Part shown: piece after piece, positions 26,236-33,990 of the stretch | How positions within the stretch are numbered: position 1 is the stretch's first letter | How the letters are laid out: every line of letters starts with the position of its first letter | NCBI RefSeq assembly: GCF_000828895.1 | Contig: NZ_AP014568.1 | Span: 62,001-126,000 of the forward strand | DNA length: 64,000 bases | Source: Serpentinimonas raichei | GTDB taxonomy: Bacteria > Pseudomonadota > Gammaproteobacteria > Burkholderiales > Burkholderiaceae_C | Reading direction: 5' to 3' | Translations under genes and position numbers: made by a program | The notes under the pieces: generated by a model | The model's database searches: none | Told to the model about the DNA's origin: nothing | Seen by the model: the letters and a program-made list of their open reading frames with translations, nothing else

Positions 26236-27279
26236 TCAACCGGGGAAGTTTTCGGGGATTTTGGCTTTGGCGCGCGCCTCGGCCACGTGCACGCGGTTGC
26301 CGCGCACCAGGTTCATCAGGCTCTGATCCAGCGTCTGCATGCCAAAGCCATTGCCGGTCTGAATCGCCGAATACATCTGCGCCACCTTGTTTTCGCGGAT
26401 CAGGTTGCGGATCGCCGGGGTGCCGATCATGATCTCGTGCGCCGCCACGCGGCCATTGCCATCGGCGGTCTTGAGCAGGGACTGCGAGATCACCGCCACC
26501 AGCGATTCCGACAGCATGGCGCGCACCATCTCTTTTTCTTCGGGCGGAAACACATCGACGATGCGGTCGATGGTCTTGGCGGCGCTGGAGGTGTGCAATG
26601 TGCCAAAAACCAGGTGCCCGGTCTCGGCCGCAGTCATGGCCAGGCGGATGGTTTCTAGGTCGCGCATCTCACCCACCAGCACCACGTCTGGGTCTTCGCG
26701 CAGGGCCGAGCGCAGGGCGGCGGCAAAGCTGTGCGTCATGGTGCTGACTTCGCGCTGGTTGATCAGGCTTTTCTTGGACTCGTGCACGAACTCGATCGGG
26801 TCTTCGATGGTCAGGATGTGGCCATAGTCGTTCTCGTTGCGGTGGTTCACCAGCGCCGCCAGGGTGGTGGATTTGCCGGAGCCGGTCGGGCCGGTGACCA
26901 GCACCAAACCACGCGGCTTGAGCGCGAGATCGGCAAAAATTTTGGGGCAATTGAGGTCTTCGAGCGTGAGGATTTTGGACGGAATGGTGCGAAACACCGC
27001 CGCCGCACCGCGCTTTTGGTTGAAGGCGTTGACGCGAAAGCGCGCCAAGCCATCGATCTCGAACGAAAAATCGACTTCCAAGAATTCCTCGTAGTGCTTG
27101 CGCTGCGAGTCGGTCATGATGTCGTAGACCATGGTGTGCACCTGCTTGTGCTGCAGCGGCTCGACGTTGAGGCGCCGCACGTCGCCGTGCACCCGTATCA
27201 TCGGTGGCAGGCCGGCCGAGAGGTGCAGGTCCGAGGCTTTGTTTTTGTGGCTGAAAGCCAGCAACTGGGTGATGTCCAT
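26236..27279 (-). CDS. pilT: Type IV pilus retraction ATPase PilT
   Basis: A 347-residue PilT that depolymerises type IV pili for twitching and DNA uptake. MDITQLLAFSHKNKASDLHLS is the usual start (read in parts). Walker A GPTGSGKST, Walker B VVLVGEMRD and the retraction motif AIRNLIRENK near the C-terminus are intact. ATG 27279 is the conserved start; the frame runs further upstream over the antisense of yggS and is not real there. It is divergent from yggS with 33 bases between. Confidence 0.97.
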   Translation of the reverse strand: MDITQLLAFSHKNKASDLHLSAGLPPMIRVHGDVRRLNVEPLQHKQVHTMVYDIMTDSQRKHYEEFLEVDFSFEIDGLARFRVNAFNQKRGAAAVFRTIPSKILTLEDLNCPKIFADLALKPRGLVLVTGPTGSGKSTTLAALVNHRNENDYGHILTIEDPIEFVHESKKSLINQREVSTMTHSFAAALRSALREDPDVVLVGEMRDLETIRLAMTAAETGHLVFGTLHTSSAAKTIDRIVDVFPPEEKEMVRAMLSESLVAVISQSLLKTADGNGRVAAHEIMIGTPAIRNLIRENKVAQMYSAIQTGNGFGMQTLDQSLMNLVRGNRVHVAEARAKAKIPENFPG

Positions 27280-27312
27280 CGACTCGTCCAAATTTGATAC
27301 GACCGCTGCATT

Positions 27313-28032
27313 ATGACAACGATTGACGACCGGCTGCGGCAGGTGCGCGCGCGCATCGCCTCGGCCTGTGCCCGGCATGGGCGCGACCCGGCCGAGGTGC
27401 ACCTGCTGGCGGTGAGCAAAACCTGGGGCCCGGATGCGGTCTGGCAAGCCTGGCAGGCCGGGCAGCGCGAATTTGGCGAGAACTACGTGCAAGAAGGCGT
27501 AGAGAAAATCAGCGCGCTGCGCGCCCTTGGGGCCAGCGACCTGGTGTGGCACTTCATCGGGCCGCTGCAGAGCAACAAAACGCGCGCCGTGGCCGAGCAT
27601 TTCGACTGGGTACACGGCATCGACCGGTTCAAAATCGCCCAGCGCCTAAGCGAGCAGCGCCCGCCGGGGCTGGGGCCGCTGCAGGTGTGCATCCAGGTGA
27701 ACTTGGATGGCGGGGCCAACAAGGCCGGCGTGCCCGCGGCCGAAGCGCTGGCGCTGGCGCAGCAGGTGGCAGCGCTGCCGCGCCTGCAACTGCGTGGCCT
27801 GATGTGCATCCCCGAACCCGCGCCAAACTTTGCCGCCGCCTGCCGCGTGTTTGGGCAACTGGCGGCGCTGCGGGGGCAGTTGCAGGCGCCCTTGTCGGGC
27901 TTGGCGCTCGACACCCTGTCGATGGGCATGAGCGACGACCTCGAGGCGGCCATCGCCAGCGGCAGCACGCTGCTGCGGGTGGGGAGCGCGATTTTCGGGC
28001 CGCGTGCCTACGCGTCGGGCAAGGAGAAGTAA
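27313..28032 (+). CDS. PLP homeostasis protein YggS
   Basis: A 239-residue alanine-racemase-fold pyridoxal phosphate binding protein (PLPHP). LLAVSKTWG carries the PLP lysine; GENYVQEGVEKI, WHFIGPLQSNK, LRGLMCIP and LSMGMSDDLEAAIASGST are family blocks. It buffers PLP and affects amino- and keto-acid levels; it is not an enzyme so far as known. No ribosome site is visible before ATG 27313, and the leader shared with pilT is only 33 bases. Its 3' end overlaps the convergent kinase gene by 25 bases. Confidence 0.94.
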   Translation: MTTIDDRLRQVRARIASACARHGRDPAEVHLLAVSKTWGPDAVWQAWQAGQREFGENYVQEGVEKISALRALGASDLVWHFIGPLQSNKTRAVAEHFDWVHGIDRFKIAQRLSEQRPPGLGPLQVCIQVNLDGGANKAGVPAAEALALAQQVAALPRLQLRGLMCIPEPAPNFAAACRVFGQLAALRGQLQAPLSGLALDTLSMGMSDDLEAAIASGSTLLRVGSAIFGPRAYASGKEK

Positions 28033-29462
28033 AAGCTGCTGCCCTGATCGGGTACGCCCTCGGCCCAGATGCGCCCACCGTGGCGCTCGACAATGCGCCG
28101 GCACAGCGCCAGCCCAATGCCCACGCCCTCGAAATCGCGCGCCCGGTGCAGGCGCTGGAACACGCCAAACAGGCGCTCGGCGCGTTGCGGATCGAAGCCC
28201 ACGCCGTTGTCTTGCACCCAAAACACCGTCTCGGGCGAGCCATTGGGGCTGTGTTGCGCGCGCCAGCCGATGCGAATTTCGGCCACGGGGCGCGGTCGGC
28301 TGTACTTGAGCGCGTTCGACAAAAGGTTGTCCCACACCTGGCTGAGCAGCCGCGCATCGCCCTGCACAGGGGGCAAATCGGGTGGCAGTTGCCAGCACAG
28401 GCACTCGCTCGGGCGTTGCAGCGCAGGGTCGTGCTGCAGCCGGTTCAGGCTGGAACGCAGCAAATCGCCCATGGCCACGGGGTGCCGCTGCAGCGCCGCC
28501 CGGCCCAGGCGCGAAAAGGCCAGCAAGCCGTCGATGAGCTGACTCATGTGCTCGGCGGCGCCGCCGATGGTCTCGAGGTGCCGCTGCGCCTCTGGCCCGA
28601 GCTCGGGCCCCAGGTCTTCGCGCAGCAGCTCCAGGTAGCTGCCGATGTGGCGCAGCGGCGCGCGCAGGTCGTGCGAAACCGAGGCGGTAAAGGCCTCTAG
28701 GTCGTGGTTGATTTCCAGCAACTGGCGCGTGCGCTCTTGCACCCGGACTTCGAGCGCGGCGTTGAGGTGTTCCAGCAGCTCGAGCAGCCGCTTGGTCTCG
28801 GTGTTGTCGCGCATCAGGCAGGCGTAGCCGTGCGTCTGGCCGCTGTGCGGGTCGTGCAAGGCGGTGAGCAGCGTGTGCGCCCACAGCAGGCTGCCGTCGG
28901 CGCGCCGCTGCCAGCCCGGGGTCTCGCTCTGCCCCAGCAGGGCGGCGCGCTCCAGCCCCAGCGCCAAGGGGTCGGGTGCGCTGGGGTCGGGCTCTGTGCC
29001 CGGGGTCGGGCTCTGTGTCTGGTGTGGGGCTGCGGGCTGCGCGCTGGCCGGCTCGCGCACCGGGGTGAAGCGCGCCACGCTCTGGCCCAGCATCTGCTCG
29101 GCGCGAAAGCCCAGCAAGCGCTCGGCGCTCGGCGTCCAGTCGCACACCCGCCCCTCGGCGTCGAGGAAGAAAATGGCGGCGTCGCGCAGGCTCTCGGCCA
29201 GCAGTTGCCAGTGTGCGCCGGGGCTGTGCGGGTCGTAGGCGTGCTGGGCAATAGGCCCGGGCAGGCCGTGCTGCGCCGATGGGGGCTGGACTGCGTCACG
29301 ATCAAGTCGGTCGTGTGCCTGGTAGTCGCCGGGGTCGTCTAGGCCCTGTAGGCCCTGTGTTGAGTCTGTCGTGGGCGCGTCGTCGGCAACCCGGCCCAGC
29401 TCATCGTAGAGGCTGGTAAAAAAAGAGGGCGGCAGCTTGTCCTCGAAGGCGGCGGGCGTCAT
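28008..29462 (-). CDS. PAS-domain sensor histidine kinase, orphan
   Basis: A 484-residue soluble two-component kinase. An acidic, low-complexity N-terminus precedes a PAS-like region (about 85-225) with FFLDAEGRVCDWTPSAERLLGF and a Pro/Thr-rich insertion. A coiled linker leads to the HisKA H-box SVSHDLRAPLRHI, and the HATPase domain has DNLLSNALKYS, VQDNGVGFDP, and GVGIGLALCRRIVERHGG. The arrangement resembles the output half of phytochrome-like kinases, without the chromophore domains. No response regulator gene is adjacent, so the partner is unknown. The insert contains a short imperfect tandem repeat (about 28985-29020). Confidence 0.86.
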   Translation of the reverse strand: MTPAAFEDKLPPSFFTSLYDELGRVADDAPTTDSTQGLQGLDDPGDYQAHDRLDRDAVQPPSAQHGLPGPIAQHAYDPHSPGAHWQLLAESLRDAAIFFLDAEGRVCDWTPSAERLLGFRAEQMLGQSVARFTPVREPASAQPAAPHQTQSPTPGTEPDPSAPDPLALGLERAALLGQSETPGWQRRADGSLLWAHTLLTALHDPHSGQTHGYACLMRDNTETKRLLELLEHLNAALEVRVQERTRQLLEINHDLEAFTASVSHDLRAPLRHIGSYLELLREDLGPELGPEAQRHLETIGGAAEHMSQLIDGLLAFSRLGRAALQRHPVAMGDLLRSSLNRLQHDPALQRPSECLCWQLPPDLPPVQGDARLLSQVWDNLLSNALKYSRPRPVAEIRIGWRAQHSPNGSPETVFWVQDNGVGFDPQRAERLFGVFQRLHRARDFEGVGIGLALCRRIVERHGGRIWAEGVPDQGSSFYFSLPDA

Positions 29463-29536
29463 GATCGGACTGTAGCCGATCCGGCCAGCTCGCTCACAGG
29501 CGCATCCTTGGCGGACAAGCGCGCGCTTTAAGGGTT

Positions 29537-29950
29537 TTAAACAAAGGTCGTGGCCGAAACCCCGAAGCGCTGGCTCAGCGCCCGCACTTGCCGAATGTTC
29601 AGCTCGCGTTTGCCGGTCAGGATTTCAGAGACCACGCCTTGGCTACCGATCTCGGCAAGTTCGCTTTGCTTGAGGCCGTGCTGCTCCATCAGGAATTTCA
29701 GGGCTTGCACGCCGGTGGTCTCGGGCAGGGGGTGATGCGCAGCCTCGTAGTCCTCGATCAGGTCGCCCACGATTTCAACCAGATCCATGGCGGGATGGTT
29801 TTCGTCGCCTTGCGTTTCATCCAGCAGGGCATCAAGCATTGCGCTCATCCGTGCGTAGTGTGCTTCATCCCGGATGGGGGCGATGTTGGTGGTGGTGCGG
29901 AACTGCTCCCAGGCCGGGAGCAGGTGCTTGATGTCGATATGTGCATTCAT
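29537..29950 (-). CDS. higA: HigA-type antitoxin with HTH domain
   Basis: A 137-residue antitoxin. The N-terminal half is helical and acidic (LDALLDETQGDENHP, LVEIVGDLIEDYE); the C-terminal half is an XRE-type helix-turn-helix (LMEQHGLKQSELAEIGSQGVVSEILTGKR). This layout is that of HigA proteins that both bind the toxin and repress the operon. It follows the toxin gene by 27 bases, the toxin-first order of higBA modules. Confidence 0.9.
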   Translation of the reverse strand: MNAHIDIKHLLPAWEQFRTTTNIAPIRDEAHYARMSAMLDALLDETQGDENHPAMDLVEIVGDLIEDYEAAHHPLPETTGVQALKFLMEQHGLKQSELAEIGSQGVVSEILTGKRELNIRQVRALSQRFGVSATTFV

Positions 29951-29977
29951 GAGGTGCTGCTCCTTGAAACTGCGCGA

Positions 29978-30271
29978 TCAGGCGCCGGTTTTCCAGGCTC
30001 CTTTGTCGTAATCCCGGTGCGTGAGCACCGCCTTGATGTAAACAATCTGCTTCTCAAATCGGATGTATGCGATCAGGCGGTATTTGTTGCCGCCGATATC
30101 AAACACCACCAACGGGCCCACCTTGTCCACCGCGTTGAAGGCGGCTTTGAGCTCAGCCCAGTTGGCAAACCGGTTTTTTTCAATCACCCGCCGCCACCCC
30201 TGCAAGGGGGCTTCGGCCTGAGGATGCTCGGCAGCGAAGGCCCGCAAGGCACTGTTGCTGATGATTTTCAT
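29978..30271 (-). CDS. higB: HigB-type mRNA interferase toxin
   Basis: A 97-residue RelE-fold toxin of the HigB family that cleaves mRNA on the ribosome. Seen: MKIISNSALRAFAAEHP, WAELKAAFNAVDKVG, NKYRLIAYIRFEKQIVYIKAVLTHRDYDK; the late Tyr-x-Lys, HRDYDK block is the usual C-terminal active region. ATG 30271 is the start; the promoter and a palindromic operator lie directly before it. The module looks complete. Confidence 0.9.
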   Translation of the reverse strand: MKIISNSALRAFAAEHPQAEAPLQGWRRVIEKNRFANWAELKAAFNAVDKVGPLVVFDIGGNKYRLIAYIRFEKQIVYIKAVLTHRDYDKGAWKTGA

Positions 30272-30277
30272 GGTGGC

Positions 30278-30305
30278 ATTATATCTCATATTGAGATCGA
30301 CGCAA
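30278..30305 (-). promoter_or_regulatory. higBA promoter with palindromic operator
   Basis: On the minus strand a perfect TATAAT (30278-30283) stands 16 bases after TTGCGT (30300-30305). Between them lies ATCTCA-TAT-TGAGAT (30283-30297), a perfect 15-base palindrome. A repressor there, presumably HigA, would block RNA polymerase. The leader to the higB start is only a few bases. Confidence 0.7.
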
Positions 30306-30354
30306 GTCGGCCACGCCAAATCTGCAAGCCAGCAGCGCGTAAAAACCGCTACAG

Positions 30355-30424
30355 CCGGGGTTGAGCAGGCCTTTGGGGTCGAAGGCGCGCTTGACGCCAA
30401 ACAGCTCACAGCGGCGCAGTTTGG
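30355..30424 (-). pseudogene. Fragment of glcD with internal deletion
   Basis: On the minus strand this segment reads LRRCELFG joined directly to VKRAFDPKGLLNPG. Both pieces occur in the intact glcD, where about 40 residues separate them. The first 44 bases (30355-30398) match 31396-31439 at 42 positions, and the next piece matches about 31563-31589 with one mismatch and one extra T. It lies between higB and hepT, so broken glcD sequence sits on the far side of the hepT-mntA module. The rest of 30306-30442 shows nothing. Confidence 0.82.
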
Positions 30425-30442
30425 CTCTGCGTCACATTTTGT

Positions 30443-30865
30443 TCATGCGCGCGCATCCAGTGCCCGCATCACGGCTCGGGCAAAAGCGGTGAAGTCTTGC
30501 AGGTGGTGTTGAGCGATGGCATGCACGATGTGCCAGTTGATGGCATCGTAGTTGTGCATGGCCAAATTTCTGAACCCGACGGCTTTTTTCAGTTGATCGG
30601 CCAGTTGTGCATCGACCACACCCGCTTGCGCCAGCAGGTCAAATGTTTGTCCCATCGTGGCGGGTGGGGGCAGTTCGCTGGCGGCGATGAAGTGCGCCCC
30701 GATGTCCACGCAGAGCTGCACGGCGCGGCTCAGGTTGAGGGATACGATGTCTTGCAGGTCAAAATCGGTTGCTAGCGTGGTGGCGTCGGCGGGGCAGCGT
30801 GTGTGCACGCGGTGCAGGCAGCGGCGCAGCGATTCCAGCTTTTGTTCCACTATTTCCCGATCCAT
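30443..30865 (-). CDS. hepT: HepT-like HEPN toxin
   Basis: A 140-residue HEPN-domain protein of the DUF86/HepT family, a helical bundle RNase or tRNA-targeting toxin. The catalytic R-x4-H-x-Y motif is intact in FRNLAMHNYDAI. It overlaps the upstream nucleotidyltransferase gene by 16 bases and forms a type VII toxin-antitoxin pair with it. In studied cases MntA silences HepT by adding AMP to the Tyr of this motif. Confidence 0.9.
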   Translation of the reverse strand: MDREIVEQKLESLRRCLHRVHTRCPADATTLATDFDLQDIVSLNLSRAVQLCVDIGAHFIAASELPPPATMGQTFDLLAQAGVVDAQLADQLKKAVGFRNLAMHNYDAINWHIVHAIAQHHLQDFTAFARAVMRALDARA

Positions 30866-31275
30866 GCGAGCCGCCTTTCTTGCAGTATTCGATTTTGCAG
30901 GGGCAAGAAGTCGGCCTCATCAGTCAGGTGCCGGCTGATCAATAGTCCGTGTGCCGCAACGCTACCGAGCACTCGACGGCCGTGCCGGACGATCTGGCCA
31001 AGCAGGGGCTGGCCGACGGTATGCAAGTCTATGAGGTCAACGGGGCGCCCAGTGCGGGTGGCCAAGGCGCAGACCAAGGCCATTTTCTGCTCGGCGCTCA
31101 GGGCGTGGCGGGCGGCCACGGCAATGTCAAGATCGCTGCTTGGTGTGGCGCGGCCTTGCGCGACCGAGCCGAACACGATGGCCAGCAACAGCCCAGGAAA
31201 CCCGTCGAGCACGGCGCGCAAGCTGGCGTCGGAATCGCTCGTGGCGGTGGGTTGCAAGGTGGGTGCTTTGGTCAT
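30850..31275 (-). CDS. mntA: MntA-type nucleotidyltransferase antitoxin
   Basis: A 141-residue minimal nucleotidyltransferase. The GS-x10-D-x-D motif is complete (GSVAQGRATPSSDLDIAV), and a further Asp lies in RPVDLIDL. In the HepT-MntA system this enzyme AMPylates the HEPN toxin and neutralises it. It is the first gene of the pair here. Only 26 bases separate its start from the end of glcD. Confidence 0.9.
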   Translation of the reverse strand: MTKAPTLQPTATSDSDASLRAVLDGFPGLLLAIVFGSVAQGRATPSSDLDIAVAARHALSAEQKMALVCALATRTGRPVDLIDLHTVGQPLLGQIVRHGRRVLGSVAAHGLLISRHLTDEADFLPLQNRILQERRLAWIGK

Positions 31276-31301
31276 GGCGGCGGTTCAAAAAATTCCTGCG
31301 G

Positions 31302-32825
31302 TCAAAAACGCTCCAGCTCCGGAAACGCCAGCCGGCCGCCGCGCACCAGCATCTTGCCGTACTCGGCGCAGCGGTGCAGGGTTGGGATCACCTTGCCGGG
31401 GTTGAGCAGGCCTTTGGGGTCGAAGGCGCGTTTCACGCCCAGCATCTGCTCGCGCTCCTCGGGGCTGAACTGCACGCACATCGAGCTGAGCTTTTCCACG
31501 CCCACGCCGTGCTCGCCGGTGATGGTGCCGCCCATGGCGACGCTGGTTTCCAGAATGTCGGCGCCAAACAGCTCGCAGCGGCGCAGTTGGTCCGGGTCGC
31601 TGGCGTCGAACAAAATCAGCGGGTGCAGGTTGCCGTCGCCGGCGTGGAACACATTGGCGCAGCGCAGACCGTACTTTTGCTCCATGGCCTGGATCGCCAG
31701 CAGGATGTCGGCCAGGCGCTTGCGCGGAATGGTGCTGTCCATGCACATGTAGTCGGGGCTGATGCGCCCCGAGGCCGGGAAGGCGTTTTTGCGCCCGCTC
31801 CAAAAGCGCAGCCGCTCGGCCTCGCTCTGGCTCACGGCAATCGCGCGCGCGCCGCACTCGCGCAGCACCGCGCTCATGCGGCCGATTTCTTCTTCCACTT
31901 CTTCGGGCGTGCCGTCGCTCTCGCACAGCAGGATGGCGGCGGCGTCGAGGTCGTAGCCGGCGTGCACGAAATCTTCCACGGCAGCGGTCATGGGCTTGTC
32001 CATCATCTCCAGCCCGGCCGGGATGATGCCCGCTGCAATCACACCCGCCACCGCGTCGCCGGCCTGGCGCACGTCGTCGAAGCTGGCCATGATGCAGCGC
32101 GCCAGTTGCGGGCGCGGCGTCAGGCGCAGGGTGATTTCGCTCACCACCGCCAGCATGCCCTCGCTGCCCACCAGCAGCGCCAGCAAGTCCAGCCCCGGGC
32201 TGTCGAAGGCGCTGCCGCCCAAGCGCAGTGGCTCACCGGCCATGGTGAAGCCATCGACTTGCAGCACGTTGTGCAGCGTCAGGCCGTACTTGAGGCAGTG
32301 CACCCCGCCCGAGTTTTCGGCCACGTTGCCGCCGATGGTGCAGGCGATCTGGCTGCTCGGGTCGGGCGCGTAATACAAGCCGTGGGCGGCGGCGGCCTCA
32401 CTCACCGCCAGGTTGCGCACCCCGGACTGCACCACGGCGGTTTGCGCCAGCGGGTCGATGCGCAGGATGCGGTTGAACTTGGCCAGGCTCAGCGTCACGC
32501 CCAAGGCGTGCGGCATGGCCCCGCCCGACAGGCCGGTGCCGGCCCCACGCGCCACCACCGGCACCTCGAGCAAATGGCAAGTGCGCAGCACCGCCTGCAC
32601 CTGCTCAAAGGTTTCGGGCAGCGCCACCGCCAGCGGGCGCTCGCGGTAGGCCGTCAGGCCGTCGCACTCGTAGGGGGTGGTGTCTTCCAGGGTGTGCAGC
32701 AGGGCGTGGCCGGGCAGCACCGCGGCCAGTGCGCGCACCACTTCGGCTTGGCGCTGGGCGCGCTGGGCAGCGGGGCCGCTGCTGGCAGGCTGGGGCGGTT
32801 GGCTTAAGGCAAGGGCGGTATTCAT
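31302..32825 (-). CDS. glcD: FAD-linked oxidase, glycolate/D-lactate dehydrogenase GlcD-like
   Basis: A 507-residue flavoprotein of the VAO/PCMH family. The FAD domain shows VARGAGTGLSGGAMP, PDPSSQIACTIGGNVAENSGG and GSEGMLAVVSEITLRL. The FAD-oxidase C domain follows with VFHAGDGNLHPLILFD, GGTITGEHGVGVEK and FDPKGLLNPGKV. It should oxidise a D-2-hydroxy acid such as glycolate to the keto acid. No glcE or glcF follows; the 3' neighbour is the hepT-mntA module, and degraded pieces of this gene lie at 30.36 and 33.5 kb. No ribosome site is obvious before ATG 32825. Confidence 0.9.
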   Translation of the reverse strand: MNTALALSQPPQPASSGPAAQRAQRQAEVVRALAAVLPGHALLHTLEDTTPYECDGLTAYRERPLAVALPETFEQVQAVLRTCHLLEVPVVARGAGTGLSGGAMPHALGVTLSLAKFNRILRIDPLAQTAVVQSGVRNLAVSEAAAAHGLYYAPDPSSQIACTIGGNVAENSGGVHCLKYGLTLHNVLQVDGFTMAGEPLRLGGSAFDSPGLDLLALLVGSEGMLAVVSEITLRLTPRPQLARCIMASFDDVRQAGDAVAGVIAAGIIPAGLEMMDKPMTAAVEDFVHAGYDLDAAAILLCESDGTPEEVEEEIGRMSAVLRECGARAIAVSQSEAERLRFWSGRKNAFPASGRISPDYMCMDSTIPRKRLADILLAIQAMEQKYGLRCANVFHAGDGNLHPLILFDASDPDQLRRCELFGADILETSVAMGGTITGEHGVGVEKLSSMCVQFSPEEREQMLGVKRAFDPKGLLNPGKVIPTLHRCAEYGKMLVRGGRLAFPELERF

Positions 32826-32918
32826 GCCGCCGCAGTGTAGGGCATGGGGCCCAAGTCGGGTGTGAAAAAATTGGGCCTAGGGATTGAAGCCGCCACCGGG
32901 TCGAAAGCCGTGGCAGGG

Positions 32919-32948
32919 CCTTGAAATTTTCATCATGGGCCGCTATCT
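32919..32948 (+). promoter_or_regulatory. Possible heat-shock (sigma-32) promoter of hsp20
   Basis: CCTTGAAA followed after 13 bases by CCGCTATCT resembles the sigma-32 pattern CTTGAAA / CCCCATnT. It stands about 78 bases before the small heat-shock gene. The -35 part is good, the -10 part only partial. Confidence 0.4.
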
Positions 32949-33025
32949 TGTGTGGGCGGCCGCAAAGGGTTTGCGGCGCCTTGAGTCCCACACACTGCAT
33001 TGGCAAGCAAAGGAGTGCACACATC

Positions 33026-33451
33026 ATGTACCACCTCATTCCCCGTGGCAGCCTGTTCGACGACTTTTTCAAGGACATGGCGTCTCCCGGCTTTTTCATC
33101 AAACCGCTGCACGGCGACGCGCTGCCGCAGTCGATCAAGGTCGATGTGAGCGAAACGCCCGTGGCCTACCAGGTGCAGGCCGAAATCCCCGGTGTGGCGC
33201 GCGAAGACGTCCACGTCACCATCGACGGCAGCATCGTGAGCCTGCGCGCTGAAATCAAGCAGCAAGACCGCCAGACCTCCGACGACAAGCTGCTGCGCAG
33301 CGAACGCTACTACGGCTCGGTGGCGCGCAGCTTCCAGTTGCCGCTCGAGATCGACGAGGCCGAGGCCAAAGCCAAGTACGACAACGGCGTGCTCACGCTC
33401 ACACTGCCCAAGAAGCGCGGCCGCAGCGGCCAGCGGCTGGCGATCGAGTGA
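33026..33451 (+). CDS. Small heat-shock protein, Hsp20/alpha-crystallin family
   Basis: A 141-residue holdase chaperone. A short N-terminal region (SLFDDFFKDM) precedes an alpha-crystallin domain (about 35-130) with IKVDVSETPVAYQVQAEIPG, ERYYGSVARSFQLP and the late A-x-x-x-NGVLTLTLPK motif (KYDNGVLTLTLPKK). It binds unfolding proteins in large oligomers. AAAGGAG lies about 10 bases before ATG 33026; a possible heat-shock promoter and a hairpin at the stop frame it as a single-gene unit. Confidence 0.95.
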   Translation: MYHLIPRGSLFDDFFKDMASPGFFIKPLHGDALPQSIKVDVSETPVAYQVQAEIPGVAREDVHVTIDGSIVSLRAEIKQQDRQTSDDKLLRSERYYGSVARSFQLPLEIDEAEAKAKYDNGVLTLTLPKKRGRSGQRLAIE

Positions 33452-33468
33452 GGGAGCGGCCTCCCTCA
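33449..33468 (+). terminator. Hairpin overlapping the hsp20 stop codon
   Basis: TGAGGGAG-CGGC-CTCCCTCA is a perfect 8-bp stem with a 4-base loop that begins at the stop codon. It has no T run, so it may slow or protect the transcript rather than end it on its own. Confidence 0.5.
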
Positions 33469-33553
33469 CCCCAGCGCTCCATGGTGCTGGTGCGCCAGCA
33501 CCGGCACCTCCAGCAAGTGGCAGGTGCGCAACACTGCCTGCACCTGCGCAAAT
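33466..33553 (-). pseudogene. Chimeric remnant: glcD piece joined to lysR 3' end
   Basis: Positions 33499-33553 match glcD at 32556-32610 at roughly seven bases in eight (encoding QVQAVLRTCHLLEVPV in both). Positions 33466-33504 match the 3' end of the lysR gene at 42005-42043 with a few mismatches and one gap (CWRTSTMERW here, CWRTGTMERW in LysR). The two pieces meet within a few shared bases. Both keep the strand of their parents. The following stretch to 33730 has no gene and no further feature I can support. Confidence 0.75.
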
Positions 33554-33730
33554 GCCATCGCGGGCGCCTGCGGCTGTGTGGGTTTTGAGCAACATTTGAA
33601 GCCGCGCAATTTTATCTGTCTGGCGCAGCCATGCGGCCAAGCTGCTATGTATACTGTCATCGTGCGTGGCACAAACGGTGTTATGCTTCTTTGCGTCATT
33701 GGTTCTAGATATTTTTTTGGAGGAAACCTC

Positions 33731-33967
33731 ATGAAACTTAAACCCACACTGGCTGCCTTGTTCGCAGCCGCGCTCATCACTTCCCCCGTGCTGGCCCAAA
33801 CGCCTGCTCCGGTTGCTGCGCCTGCACCGGCTGGTGCTGCAGCGGCAGGGGCCGGGGCAGTGGGCGGCGTTGCCACCACCACCTTGGTGCTGGGTGCAGT
33901 GGCTGCTGCGGTGGTGGTTTCCGCCATTGCCGGTGATGGCACGGTGGCCACGGTAGCCACTCAGTAA
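33731..33967 (+). CDS. Small exported GfcA-like protein
   Basis: A 78-residue protein with a signal peptide cut after about residue 22 (SPVLA-Q). An Ala/Pro-rich linker and one hydrophobic Val/Ala/Gly segment (TTTLVLGAVAAAVVVSAIAG) follow, ending DGTVATVATQ. In E. coli group-4 capsule operons the first gene, gfcA, encodes a protein of just this plan, and here too it stands first before gfcB. Similarity is in layout and composition, so the name is tentative. GGAGG lies 7 bases before the ATG. A TATACT hexamer at about 33655 may be part of its promoter. Confidence 0.65.
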   Translation: MKLKPTLAALFAAALITSPVLAQTPAPVAAPAPAGAAAAGAGAVGGVATTTLVLGAVAAAVVVSAIAGDGTVATVATQ

Positions 33968-33990
33968 CCCGGCTCAACCCCAGCCTGCTT

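Noticed and set aside
28985..29020. Repeat array in the histidine kinase gene, considered as CRISPR-like
   Set aside because: It is one short imperfect tandem copy inside a Pro/Thr-rich coding linker; no CRISPR array, cas gene, tRNA or rRNA was seen anywhere in the window.
33651..33720. Sigma-54 promoter before the gfcA-like gene (TGGCAC near 33667)
   Set aside because: The GC expected 10 bases further on is missing, so the -12 half is absent.
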